Assembly (NCBI RefSeq): GCF_020906515.1
Contig: NC_085851.1
Span: 2,232,001-2,296,000, forward strand
DNA length: 64,000 bases
Reading direction: 5' to 3'
DNA from: Vanrija pseudolonga
Taxonomy: Eukaryota; Basidiomycota; Tremellomycetes; Trichosporonales; Trichosporonaceae
The notes beneath the pieces are model-generated. The model saw nothing but the letters and a program-made list of their open reading frames with translations. It searched no databases and was not told the DNA's origin. Positions 23,788-38,254 of the stretch are shown here, one piece after another (the stretch's first letter is position 1; each line of letters starts with the position of its first letter). Position numbers and translations under genes: made by a program.

Positions 23788-26700
23788 GAGGCGCGCGCAG
23801 AGCGTTGCGTTTTTGTGTGCTGGTGGACAAGAGGGACGAGCTGGAGCTCGAGCCGGAGCGGACAGTGCGGTGGCTTCGTGGCGCGTGGCGCTGCTCGCCC
23901 CCAAGCCACTCCCTGTTCGACGCAACCTTGTATTCATCTACCTTCAAGGACATGACAGGCTAGAGGCGTCAAGCCATGCCGTCCTCGGATGCTTTCAAGA
24001 CCGCGTCGGGTGCGTGAAACGCCTAGGACGAGACGGAGAACTCCACCGCCACCTCAATCAATGGCGGTGCCCTGCTAATCAACCTCGCACCCATGTCGAT
24101 CGATATCACAGCCACAGCCACGATAATCCTGGGATACCAAGCAAGACGCCATGACCTCGCTAAATAGAACCCAAGCCAGGGTTGCCTCCGACAATAACTG
24201 CTCGAGCTCAAGTGCAGTGTATGGAGCTCGAGTGTACCAGGGGGCGCCATTTCCTCGGAGGGGCTGGGACCTTGTTGTTCACGCCGCTGATCGGCGTCGC
24301 ACACGATCAGAGTCGCATCATCTCCCACGAACGACAGCACTGCAAAACCAGCAGAATCGACCTACCTGAGGCCCAGCCGCCGAATGCCACAGAAGGCAAC
24401 CCCGATTTTCTGCCTCGACGCCGCCGAACCACTATTCTCGACGCAGGAGGCATCCAAACAGCCTTCACACCGCTGTCAATTGCCTTGCCCACCCACCTGG
24501 TCTGTCACGCCCGCTCGCTGCTGGATTCGAGCGTTCCTGGGAATCCCAATCCCATGACGACCCAGCTGAGCTTGATTGATCCTTCTGCCCGGCCGGCAGG
24601 GCTCGGCGTCACACTCGCCTCACAAGCCGCGGCCACCCAGCCTTCGCCTGGCCTCCATCTTGTCGGAGTCAGAACCCGCGTCTCACCACGGCGACTCACA
24701 CGCCACATCTAGGCACTAGCTGCTGGAGCTAGACCGAGCTCCAGGCACCGAGACGAGATGCCAGACCTCGGCACGAACCACGGCACCACGGCACACACAC
24801 GCCACATGGATCCACGTTCCACACGCTGCCACCTGTCGGACACGACTTGGCCTTGCCTTGGCCAGAGGTCACCGCAGGCGATCGCACCCAAGGCCACCCA
24901 GGCCAAGACCGAGCGACGACGCCGGGGCAGCGCAGGTACACCCATAATCCCCCGCTCCGCAAGCTACTAGTACCCTCGCGGCCGCCCGAGAGGCTGTGCG
25001 GCGTGGGAGTGGAGCGGGGAGCGGAAGACGTCGGCGACAACGCCGCAGACACCACTTTGGTGACTTGGGCGACAACGCCGCAGTCACGTTGGATAGACGC
25101 CGCTTTCCTCCGTTTCCTCCGCTACGCGACACGCGGACACTTGCGCTTGCTCGGGCACCCGGCGGCGGCGGCGTAGTTTCGTTCCGAGTCTGCGGCCATG
25201 CGTCAGGCGGTCGGTCCTGTCGATCGATCGCAAAAGTCTGGACTCGTTAACGCACTCCAGCGCGGCAGACCGTCGGGCGTGTGCTTGTTTGTGGCGAATT
25301 TCTCACCATCGATCGACAACTGACTTGTTGACCTTGTGGAGCAGGGAACGTCGGTCTCACCCCCTCATGCACATCCGCAACCTTACTTGACTTGATGCAG
25401 CTCCTCTTGCATGAATTTTTTCGGCGCTTTGTATCCCCGGGGAAGGAAGGGGTCGGATGCAACAAGTGGCAGGAGTGGCAGCTTGCTGTGACCAGTCTAC
25501 TATTGCTGAATCTGCCTGTGAATCGCCTGTAATTCTGCAGCCGACTTGTCATTCCAACTGTTCCCCCTCCTGCCTCCTGTTGAGTTGACTAGCTACCGCT
25601 TCAGCCCACCCTTAGCAGCTCCTTTGTCACCCGAGTGACAGTGCCAACGATGAACTTGCAACTCGGCATTCCGGCCAGCCCACCTCAATTCAGCTATGTC
25701 GAGTGACATTGGGTTCGGTCAATCCAGAACTAAACGGAGCGCGAGGACCTCGAAAAGACCATCCCGACCATGACGAAGGCAACGACGAAGACCACACGAC
25801 CACCACGGCAGGACGCCGCCCGTCGTGAGCGAGGTGCAGCTCACGCCTCCTTGTGTACCTTGGCGTGGCACGACGGAGTTGGCGGGAAGTTCCGCTTCTC
25901 TCGCTCCCCCCGGGGAACTGACAGCCTTTAACAGAGTCAGCACCGCTCCAAAGCCACAACGCAGAGCTGGGGCGCGACATCCAGTTGTCACCTCGAATTA
26001 GAGCGATTGGTGCGAGTGGTGCCCAGTAACATGAACTCATGAAGGTCAGTCTGACCGCCACTGACCTAATGGAAACCGCAAAGGCCCGCAATTGCCCTCC
26101 GAGTGCCAACATCGCCTCTCTCAGTGGCGACTTTGCTTCTCCCAGCGAAGACTTGACGCATACCTTCGGATGCAGATCCCGGCACGCGCATGTGCCCACC
26201 ACGCGTCCATCCGGCGGAGTTGCAGCTGATCGGGCGGAGTGGAATGTGATCGAGCCGACCGAGTATGGTGGTATGGGAGATGTTTCAGATGAGCGCTGAA
26301 GACGACTGAGCGAGGGAAAGGAGCGAGACGCAAGCCGGGGAAGCCGAGGACGACGGGGAAGCCGTAGTACTGATGATCAGCGGTCGAGGTGAAGCTGGAC
26401 GGTGGCGGCGACCGCCGGTGAGGATCGTCAACAACGCCTGTCGCTGGGTCCCCTCGCCATTTGAAGCGCTATCTCAATGCCGCGGCGACCCGAACCACTC
26501 GCGCGGGACGGTGTGGATCTCCGAGATCCTGTCTGCGATCCCAAAACAATGTCTTGCTACCGTCATTGGCGTTCTCGTTCCCGTTGTTTGTGTCTGTCAG
26601 CTCCGCGAACCCGACGCAGAGGAGCACCTTGGGACTATCCATTCAGGTATCAGGATTGTAAGCGGCGTTGCCAGGCTGAAAGAATCAGCATTGACAACGC

Positions 26701-27991
26701 GGCAGGATTGCTGAACTCTTAGGCTCGAAGTTGAACATGCGGCGACTGAGGGAGCGACGTTGGATCCTGTGCCGGCTCGCGCGACCAGCTGCACCCCTAG
26801 AAACCGTCGTGCGCCGTTGAACGAGAGACACCGGCAGCAATGGTGGATCTTGGGGCCTCAGACTGGGCTCTGTGAGAACGGGACCCGAGGCACTCGTGTC
26901 GCTCGCATGGCTTCACAGCGCCTCACAAGGTGGCCACAGCGTCGGCGACAACAGGCGCGACGAGTCGAAGTCAACGTGGCCGGACACTTGATGGAGCTCC
27001 TTTGAGCCTGGCATTCGATCTGCCTAAGAGTGGCTTATGGGCCATGGTTGAGGGCACGTCCTTCACAGTCCATGCTTATCACTGCTGCCAAAAATCCATG
27101 GAGCCACTTAGTTGTGGTCTCGCAGGCCCAGAGCCGCAGAGCCGAGGCGTTGCCTCTCGGCCACTAGTCCTCACCTGAGGCGCACCATAAGGAGGATCCG
27201 GTACAGCCTCTCGATTATAAGGTGCAGTAACATGCACAATGTCGTTGGAGTTTGTTCAATGAGAGTTCGGTGGCGCACGAGCACCTGCCCGGCATTGTCA
27301 GCACGAGGAAAGCTAGTCGGCACTCTTCGCCATGGCTCTGCCCACGCCTAGGGAACCGGCACCCTGGGAGGCCGACCATGATGTGAGTACGGGGCGGTGA
27401 CGTGAGTAGAGACCCGTGAAGAGCACCTCACCACCTCTCACATCGGCCGAAGTCTTCGCACCGACTCGTGTGCCGCGAAGCGCCAGCTTCAGTAGAAAAT
27501 GTAACAGCGCCGCCAATGTATGGCGAGTCACTTGTTGAGGAGTGAGATAAGCCCTGATCACTCTGTGTCGCTTTCAACTGCCTCTTGTGTTTGACGCACG
27601 GTCTCCGCGGAGGGGATTGCGACTGGGCAAGAGTCAGGAGACATGCCGCTGCTCACCGGGGCAAGGGGAGGCAAGCTCTCGGCGGCACCGCCGTTGTTCG
27701 CGGTGCTACTCCCAGTGACGCAGAGCGACAGCCCTCTGTAATCTGTCAGTCTGCAGCATTCAATAACCTCACTCAACCTGCATTTGATTCTTGCCGCTCG
27801 TGTCGCTGTGCATTGTTCTAATGAAGAGCACAAGACGAACAGACAGGGCAACACACTGTGACGGCCGACGGAACCACCTCGAACCGCCTCCACCTCGCCG
27901 CTCCGATGACACCCTCCACCGCCCCCGCTGATAAACCGTCTCTGTATCAATTCTGCCTTCTTCATCCAACCCACCTCCCCCCCACATCACA
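23788..27991. other. Unassigned stretch before the dense gene block
   Basis: About 4.2 kb with no gene I can support. Several open frames of 80-176 codons occur on both strands without motifs. The last few hundred bases are the likely promoter of the p47-like gene; a C-rich leader precedes its ATG. Confidence 0.35.
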
Positions 27992-29212
27992 ATGTCAAAC
28001 AACGACGAACCCCCAAAGCGCAGCTACACGCTCGACGGGCGCCCAGTCGACGACGCCGCGCTCCCCGAGTCGTGGGGCCGCAGTGCGCCGCGCGTCGGGC
28101 GCGTCGGCGACTGGAACAACGACTCGGGACGGGCCAGCCCGAGCGGGTCGCGCGTCGCCGGGCTCGGCGACATCGTGGGTGCCGTGCGGGACAGGACAGA
28201 AGAAGGCTGACACTTTCAGAGCCGTGACCCCCCGCGTCGTCGCCAGGACCAGGAAGGCGCCGAGCTGTATGCCGGCGGCGAGCGCAGGTGAGCTGACCAG
28301 ACCCCCCGTCCGTGCGCTAGCTGACATTGCAGCGGCCTCGCGGTGCAGAACCCCGACGGACCGGCACGCCCCGACGGGCCAGGCAGCACCGGCCGCCACG
28401 GGGGCAGCGCGCGCAGCATGGTCGAGGACATCCTGCAGCAGGCGATGAGGTGGGTTACGCGACCATGAGCGCGCTGACCTGCCAGCTCTGGCCCGCCGTC
28501 GCGCTCCAGCCCGGCGCCGCGCGACGCGTGGTCGTCGGTGGGGCACACGCTCGGCTCGGACGAGCAGGAGTCGACGACGGTCGGCGAGGCACCGGCGGCG
28601 CCGTCTACCGACGAGGTACAGCAGCGCACGCTCACGTTCTGGCGCGACGGCTTCAGCATCGAGGACGGCGAGCTGTACCGCTACGACGCGCCGGGCAACC
28701 AGGAGCTCCTGGCCGCTATCCACGCCGGCCGCGCGCCCGTCAGCCTGTTCAACGTGTCGTATGACCAGCCCCTCGAGCTCGTCGTCCAGCAGCGCACAGG
28801 CGAGGACTACAAGCCCGCGCCCAAGGTCTCCAAGCCCTTCTCGGGCGGCGGCAACCGCCTCGGCTCGCCCGTGCCTGCTGTCGCTGGCGCCGGGTCGTCG
28901 TCGTCATCGACGGCAGCAGCGCCAACGCCTGCGGCGAGCACGCCCGCCGCAACGGCGACGCCGAGCATCACGGTCGACGCGTCCAAGCCCGCCACGAGCG
29001 TCCAGCTCCGCCTCGCCGACGGCAGCCGCCTCGTCGCGCGCGTAAACCTCGACCACACGGTCGCCGACCTGCGCGCGTACGTCGCGGCCTCGCGCCCCGA
29101 TCCACGCCCCTTCATCCTCCAGACTACCTTCCCGTCGCGCGAGCTCAAGGACGCCGAGACGGTGGCCGAGGCCAAGCTCGCCAACGCTGTCGTCGTCCAG
29201 CGCTACACCTAG
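27992..29212 (+). CDS. p47/Shp1-like Cdc48 adaptor (SEP and UBX domains)
   Basis: Four exons, 27992-28174, 28220-28287, 28333-28449 and 28486-29212, encode 364 aa; introns are 45, 45 and 36 nt. The order is a short Arg/Ser linker, AELYAGGERSGLAVQNP (the conserved p47 motif before the SEP domain), the SEP domain (LTFWRDGFSIEDGELYRYD to LFNVSYDQPLELVV), a Ser/Thr/Ala linker, and a C-terminal UBX domain (SVQLRLADGSRLVARVNLDH to NAVVVQRYT). Such proteins recruit the AAA ATPase Cdc48/p97 to ubiquitinated or membrane-fusion substrates. Yeast Shp1 and mammalian p47 begin with a UBA domain; none is visible here, as in mammalian p37. The 3' end faces the GPALPP gene 88 bases away. Confidence 0.88.
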
Positions 29213-29300
29213 ATTTGGCGAGCTATTGCCGCCCGCCCCATCTCCACATATGTTCTATAGTATCGTTACATGCGATTACATGCGAGTATACAGCTCGCTC

Positions 29301-30272
29301 CTACTGCGCGTACGCACCGCCCTTGCCGTGCCCGAACCGGTCGTTGAGGCCACGCGCGTCACGGATCTTCTGGCTGCGCTCCTGGTCGGTGAGGAGGCGT
29401 CCCGTGACGCCCATGTGCTTCTCGCGGTCCCAGATGGGCTGGAAGTCGTCCTCGTCCTTGCCGGCAGCCTTCTTCTTCTGGTGCTGTTCCAGCAGCGACG
29501 CACCGCGCGTCGACGTCTGTAGGTTAGCACTGCACCAAGCCACACCACTCACGTTGTGCTTTTCCACACCCTCCCTGATATCGCGGTCCCTCTGCCTCCG
29601 GCGCTTGCGCTCGCTCTCGTCCTCCTCCTCGACATCCGGCCGGGCGTCCTTTTTGCGCTTGATGCCTGCCATCTCGTCTGCGAGGCGCTGTGCCTTCTGC
29701 GCCGGCGTCTCGGTCCAAATCGTCTGGTCCTCGGGCGTGATCGCCGCCTTGGAGGTACGGTTGAACGACGTCGGCCGCTTTGTCGGGTCGAGCGAAGACA
29801 AGCTCCCGCTCGACGGCGGGACGAGCATCCACTCCTCGCGCTGCGTGACCTTTGGCCCCTCCTTCTTCTCCTTCTCGCGCTCCCACCGCTGCCGCTCACG
29901 CTCGCGGAACTCGTCGGCCGCAGAACGTGCCGGCACGGGGCCGATGTCGTCCAGCCGTGGGCCGACAAAGTCGTCGTCCGAGTCCGAGTCGGGTGCCGGA
30001 GGGCGTGCTGGGCCTGGCGGTGGCCGCGATGGCCCGCTCGTGCTCGGGAGTGATGGCCCAGGCAGTGCAGGACCCGTGGGCCGCGCAGGGCCTATTGATG
30101 GGCCGATATCATCGTCGTCGCTCGACGGTGGTCGCTGCGGGCCGAGCTTCCGCTTGGCTGCCAGCTCTGGTGGGAGAGCTGGTCCAAAGGCTCCATCGTC
30201 CTCGTCGTCCGACGGGCCGGCGGAGTTGTGGTTGCCTGTGAGATGTGGTGGGAGCTGCGGGCCGATGGGCAT
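29301..30272 (-). CDS. GPALPP-motif protein (DUF3752 type)
   Basis: Starts at 30272 with MPIGPQLPPHL. Repeated short motifs FGPALPPEL, IGPSIGPARPTGPALP and VGPRLDDIGP define the family. The second half has REEWMLVPPSSGSLSSLDP, the conserved block, then KKDARPDVEEED, a basic stretch and QPIWDREKHMGVTGRLLT near the end. The family is eukaryotic, nuclear by composition, and its role is poorly known; a link to splicing is inferred, not shown. One 36-nt intron (29517-29552; GTGAGT, branch GCTAAC, CTACAG) divides exons 29553-30272 and 29301-29516. Spliced product 311 aa. Because the intron is 3n and has no stop, retention would give 323 aa. Confidence 0.8.
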   Translation of the reverse strand: MPIGPQLPPHLTGNHNSAGPSDDEDDGAFGPALPPELAAKRKLGPQRPPSSDDDDIGPSIGPARPTGPALPGPSLPSTSGPSRPPPGPARPPAPDSDSDDDFVGPRLDDIGPVPARSAADEFRERERQRWEREKEKKEGPKVTQREEWMLVPPSSGSLSSLDPTKRPTSFNRTSKAAITPEDQTIWTETPAQKAQRLADEMAGIKRKKDARPDVEEEDESERKRRRQRDRDIREGVEKHNVSGVAWCSANLQTSTRGASLLEQHQKKKAAGKDEDDFQPIWDREKHMGVTGRLLTDQERSQKIRDARGLNDRFGHGKGGAYAQ

Positions 30273-30545
30273 GGTGTTTAGGCTGCTAGCACCGCTGTGA
30301 GGGTTTTGACTGTTGTTTGTACAGTGGGGACACAATGGGGGTTTGGCTGAATTCCTAGTTGCCAAGGTTGCAAGTCGCGGAGCCGAAATGGGACGCGCCT
30401 TTCGGCACGGGAAATATGACGGTGCACAGCATTTGGCGTGGCTCGCTGGTGGGTTTAAAGAGTGAATGCGGCGACACGCAAGCGCAAGCGTCCTTGTTCC
30501 CCCAACCACTGTACACTGTACACTGTACATCACACCACAGCACCA

Positions 30546-32109
30546 ATGGTGTTCAACCCGCTCTCACCGTCGTCGGCTTCGGGGACGTCGCCCCCAGCGT
30601 CGGGAGGCTACGGCCTGCTCGACGACGTGCCACCATCGTATGACAGCATCTCGACGCCGTCGGCCTCGGCGCCGTCTGTTGCTGGTGGCAGCTCGAGTGG
30701 TGCTGCCGCTGGGCCGTCGCGCGCCTGGCCTGAGAACATGGACGCACTGTTTACTGGCCCGCCCAACGGCGAGCCACTGATCACGCGCACGCGTGCCGGC
30801 GAGCTGCCGACCATCGAGACGCACTTTGTCGGCAAGGCCACCAAGAACGGCCGCCTCGAGAGCTGGGACAAGCAGCTCAACGACCCCGTCGTCCTGTACG
30901 ACTTTATCCGCGCCCAGGCGCTCAAGCACCCCAAGGTTGTGATCCGCTGCAAGGGTGAGTTGGGGTTGTGGTGCATTGAGAGAAACGAATGCTGACGTCG
31001 CAGGAACTCACCAGGAAACCGCATCGCACTCGGGCATGGTCATCTCCAACGGCTCGCCGCAGCACGTGCATGCTGGGACCAAGTACACGGTCGTCGACTT
31101 TGACTTCACCATCGACCTGACCCCCATCCTCGAGCACACGGAGAACTACGCCAACGTGCACCTGCAGGCCAAGCGCGCCCATGTGCCCGCCTACCGCGGC
31201 GGCTTCCAGCGCACGTACGGCACGGCCGTCGCGCCCAACGCCTTCCTCGGCACTGTCAGCCGTGGAAAGGTTGCGTCGTGGAGCGAAAACAGCCGCTGGG
31301 ACGCCTGGGCCCAGTTCATGAAGATGCGCGGACGTGCCCCGTGGTCGGACATGGAGGCGGACGAGGAGTTCCGCACGACCTACAATCGCGTCCCGTCGGC
31401 GTCCATCGCGCTCGGCACTGACGAGGAGGCCCTCCTCGGTGGCCAGATGCACACTGATGACGAAACCCCGCTCCGCCAATGGTGCGAGGCGTACTGCGCC
31501 GACCCCGGCATCCTCAAGAGCTTCACCCTCTCCAAGGCTATCTGGGGCTGGGACCTCGCCAACCTCAAGATGGCCATTGAGAGAGCCATCCTTTCGACAG
31601 GATACGATGGCATGCTCGACGGCTACAACGTCCACATCGACTACCAGTTTGACGAGGACTACCAGGTCGTCGTGCGCCCCGACAACTGGCTCGTCCGCAT
31701 CGTCAACCACCCGTTCTGGTTCATCATGCTCTGCGTGACGTGCATCTACCCCTTCATCTGGATCTGGCAGCGCCTGTCGCGATACGGCGGCGGATCGTAC
31801 GAGGTCGCCGTCGCGAGCTACGGCATGAAGTTCTACCCTCCTCTCCCATCGACCTTCCCCGGCGAGACGATCGACCATGCCCGCGACCGCCTCCCGGCCA
31901 TGTTCAAGCTCCATCCCGAGGTGCCGAGATACCCCTTCCTCCACCGTGGACCCAGGGGCATCCACTACCTCCTCGGCCGGCGCGAGGGCGAGTGGTTCCG
32001 CGAGTGGGAGGAGCGCATCCGCATGGCCGTGCGCATGAAGTACTCTGGCGAGCTCGTCAACACGCGCGTCGCCGAGGATGAGGAGCCCCCCGAGCTCGAC
32101 GGTTACTAA
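30546..32109 (+). CDS. Conserved-looking one-pass membrane protein, function unknown
   Basis: Exons 30546-30954 and 31004-32109 join across a 49-nt intron (donor GTGAGT, branch CTGAC, acceptor CGCAG) to 504 aa. Residues 1-70 are Ser/Pro/Ala-rich with a PPSY motif. The globular part runs from LPTIETHFVGKATKNGRLES through a hydrophilic, Trp-rich region. One strong membrane segment lies at about residues 373-391 (FWFIMLCVTCIYPFIWIW). About 110 residues follow, including SYGMKFYPPLP and a charged end (EEPPELDGY). Codon use matches the neighbouring housekeeping genes. The single late membrane span suggests a tail-proximal anchor in an internal membrane, but I do not recognise the family and give no function. 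Confidence 0.8.
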
Positions 32110-32576
32110 GGATGAGAGCCCCTTGTTCTTTGATGATTTATAGATCCATACATACCCGCGGACAGCAGTGCTGTCGTCTCAAAAGAGCCTGTAGTTTATC
32201 TTTCCTGTTGTGTATGAGGATATGAAGGTTGTGGTCTGGTTTGGCCTGCCGAGCGAAGTGGTCGGCTCTGTTTCATCATTTGGTGGAAGCCTGCCGTTAC
32301 AGTTTACGTCCTTGTGTCAGAGACCCGAGCAGCATCCCCAGTGCTCCTCAGCACTTCGAGATGCACGCAATCGCAGTGTGCACAGTGCCACCAACTCATA
32401 ACCTCTGTCCAAAGGCTCCCGTCAGGCCTTGGTGAGCGGAAGCAAATATGTTGTCAACAAGTGTGGGGACCCCAGCTCCTAAATGTTTGAACGACAATCA
32501 CCTCGACGTCCTGTCATCTTGTCCCTCCTCCATCTCCACTCTCGACCACGATTCCAGCACATCTGCTCCTACGGGG
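32110..32576. other. Intergenic region between two plus-strand genes
   Basis: This is the 3' region of the membrane protein and the leader of the next gene. An in-frame upstream ATG at 32448 would add 43 residues to the next protein. Confidence 0.5.
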
Positions 32577-35268
32577 ATGAGGGACGGCGACGAGGCGCCG
32601 TCTCCCGTGGAGGGTACACGCCCAAGTCCCCCAAACTTACTAGACAGTGGGTTGTCCGCCTCGTCTTTCGCTGACCCGCGCAGACAACGCCGAAGCTGGA
32701 CCCTCGCGGCCACGGCGAAAGCGCCAGCGCATCGAGAAAGGGCCGCGCGGTTTCGACTGGTACTATGCCGATATCTCGTCTCACATTGCGACCTCGCGGC
32801 TCAACGCCACCGGCCAGTATCGCCCGCTCAACGTATCGATCTACCCGCCCGGCCTGACGACGTGGACGGCGAACGAGAAGGGCGCATTCTTCGCGTCCCT
32901 CGCTCGGCACTCGCGCCTGCGCCCCGACCTCATCGCAGAGGAGGTGGGAAAAACGCAGGCGGAGGTTCAGATATACCTCGACTGCCTGGCGTACGCTGTG
33001 AGAACTCTCGGCCGGCGTCGCGACACCAACGATGACTTGGCCAAGTGGCGGGATCGCGTGTTCGACTCTGGCGCACTCGAGGTCGATGACAAGTGGACCG
33101 CGCTCGAGGATGAGCTGGGAGAGGCGGTGGAACAGGCAGTTGCGAGGGCGACCGCGCCAGCGGGGTACCGGCGCGAACTGGCGCGATGGGGAGAACAGAT
33201 CGGCCCGGAGCAACTCTACGACATCGATGCGGCGCTCAAAGACGACGAGTTGGCGGTGCTTGCTGAGGCACGGGAAACCGAAAACGAGGAACAAGAACCC
33301 GACCCGTTCGAACAGGATAACATCGAGATCGAACAGCTGCAGGCAATACCGAAACGCGAGCGCAACCCTGAGGAGAAGAAGCGACTGCGGACTCTCCTCA
33401 CTCGGCGATCCGCCCGACAAGCGTACCGGCGCAAGCGACTGATCGAGCAGGGGTGGACAGCAGAGAAGATTGAGCAGGCCGGCGGACCGGACGGCGCATT
33501 CATCCTCACGACCGACAAGGACAAGGCGCTCAAACATGCCATTGGTATGCGGAGCGTCTTGGAGGCAAAGAAGGAGGAAGAGGCGGCCGCCGAGCCAGTC
33601 GATCCACACGTTGCGAGGATGAAGGACCTCGGCGTGCGCGCACATGTCACGAAACTCGGATGGGACGTGTTTGACTTCTCGCGCGTCGCTGAGCTCATGG
33701 AGCTCGTCCGGGAACGGACAGGCGCGGCGGCGGACACCGTCTCTTTCGAGTTGATCGCCCAACTCTACGCCGAGTTGCTCGTGTATCTCAAGCCCCTGGT
33801 CTACGAGACGATTTTGCTCGCCGAGCAACAGGCGCTCCTGACGGGATCGGAAGAGGTCGACCTGGAGCACGTCAACGAAGCTCGTGCCCTGCGGGGCGAG
33901 CCTCGCCCGTACACTATTCTCTCTGATATCGTCAACGGCTGGGTCGCTGCGCAACGGCGGGAGAATGGCGACTCCAACCCAGCCCCAGGGTCTCCAGCAC
34001 CGAGCGGCGTTCCTCATGAGCGGTCACGAGCGACCACACCGGTGGCTTCACCTCGGCCCCGCTCGACAGTAGCTACGCCGACCACCCCATCGGCTCGTAG
34101 CGACCCCGCCTCACCTCAGGAGCGGCACGATGACCTCCCGCCCTGGTCGTCCTTTTGGGGCCTCGAGCCACGGGTCGACGACGATGCCCCGGAGGCAGCT
34201 CCCGTGTCGACAGAGACCGACGAAGAGGACGAGGAGCTGGACGCCGCGCTCGAGGAGGCGGACAAGAAGCTCGACAATGTCCTTATGAAGGAGCTTTGGG
34301 CCGCGGTGGACGAGGATAACCCGGATAAAGTTATCGACACGACACCATGGCTCGAGGATGCGCCTGAGGGCGATATCGACGAAGACGACGATGATGATGC
34401 CAATCATGCCAACGGAACGAAGGACCGCCGGAAGCGCCAGCGCCGTCGTAATGTTGAGGAGTTTGAGGACCTCGACGGGCTCGACGAGCTTACTGATCTT
34501 CTCCACGCACAAGAGGGTATGTCTGGTGAACTGGATAGTACTGACATCATAGCCTATAGGTCCATAGCTGTCTATACCGAGACTGCACGCCGGCAGCGCA
34601 GGTATCGCCGTCTCATGTCGGACAGCATGTTTATGGGGCGCAAGCGGAAAGAGGCCCGGCAGCATTACAAGAGCGACGTTATTGTTCAAGACGGGGATTC
34701 TATCTTGCTACTCAACAGCGACGACGAGGTCACCAGCAACAACGAGGACACCGACGACGACGACAGCGAGATTGACTTTGAACAACTCGACCCCAGTGAT
34801 GACGAGCGCGATAGTCCACCCCCAGCAGACCACTTCAGCGAGGACGCGCCCAACAGTCACGACGACGTGGAGGATGGCGAAAGCGAACAGGACTATGCGC
34901 CTACACCGAGGGAGCCTAAACATGCGCCGACGCCACGCGAGGAGAAGTACACATCCGATGGGAGCGACAGCGACGGCAGCGACGACGCCGCCGCCGATAC
35001 CTACGCCGCTGCAGCCCCAACGCCCCGGGAAGTCAAGCCTGCTCTTACACCACGGGAGGAAAAATACAGCGAGTCGGACAGTGATGAGGGCACGCCGCCT
35101 CCAGTCGAGACGCACCCCGAGTCAGTGCACAGCCCAAGCGACCACGACATGGAGTCTATCCACTCGGCGTCCGACGCAGAGAGCATTGAGGAGCCTGGTA
35201 CTTTTGCCGACGACAATCGCGCTGCGGAAGACGACGAGGTCGAGAGCGCCAGCGAAGTGAGCGACTGA
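32577..35268 (+). CDS. SANT-like acidic nuclear protein, possibly Rrn5-like
   Basis: Exons 32577-32646, 32684-34516 and 34553-35268 give 872 aa; introns are 37 and 36 nt. After a basic patch (RPRRKRQRIEKG) comes a SANT/Myb-like helix set, TTWTANEKGAFFASLARHSR followed by LRPDLIAEEVGKTQAEVQIY. This resembles the domain of Rrn5, a subunit of the RNA polymerase I upstream activation factor, so a role in rDNA transcription is a hypothesis. The middle holds charged helices, then SDSMFMGRKRKEARQHYKSD. The last 170 residues are very acidic and carry two copies of TPRE.K.A.TPREEKY. The start at 32577 (MRDGDEAPS) is preferred; an in-frame ATG at 32448 would extend it. The second intron is 3n without a stop, so retention adds 12 residues. 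Confidence 0.65.
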
Positions 35269-35543
35269 GAGGGTCTATTGTCTGCCTGCATGGCATTTGT
35301 TGTCAACGATTGTATGCATCTACTTCGATACGTTCAACGCGACGAGTTCGTGTTTCCGTCTGTAGGCGTGAAGAGTGGCAATGGGTGCCTAATATTTTGA
35401 CCCTGAAATAGGCCCGCCCCTTGAAGAAGTTCAGTGGTTTTTGCCGCCCAAAGATGTCAATGGCACACTGCAGCCTGCAACCCACCTTTCATACACTCCA
35501 TCTCACCTTGGGTGCATCGCAGCGAGCTCGAGATCGATCAACA

Positions 35544-38086
<2,543 letters not shown>

Positions 38087-38254
38087 AGAATGAGAGACAA
38101 AGAGAGAGGGAGGAGAGTTTGGCACCTGTAATACGAACCCTGTCCGTAACCAGCATTTCGTTTTCCATATTATGCATCTCGCCCAAGGTTGGGCATAGAC
38201 AAGTAACGCAACAACAAGGTGCTGGCTGCGCTCTGTCCCTAAAGTTTCTCCGGC

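Noticed and set aside
1-27991. Intact retrotransposon, DNA transposon or virus-like element
   Set aside because: I looked for reverse transcriptase, integrase, capsid, transposase motifs and terminal repeats and saw none that I could defend.
28175-28246. 72-nt version of the first intron of the p47-like gene
   Set aside because: Both acceptors keep frame; the first AG after the GCTGAC branch (28219) gives a 45-nt intron that fits local rules.
30922-31965. 347-codon minus-strand frame over the membrane-protein gene
   Set aside because: Val/Asp/Arg-rich antisense shadow; the plus strand has a coherent two-exon protein with a membrane span.
32569-34017. 482-codon frame antisense to the SANT-like gene
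   Set aside because: Shadow of a highly biased coding exon; the sense strand has introns, domain and acidic tail.
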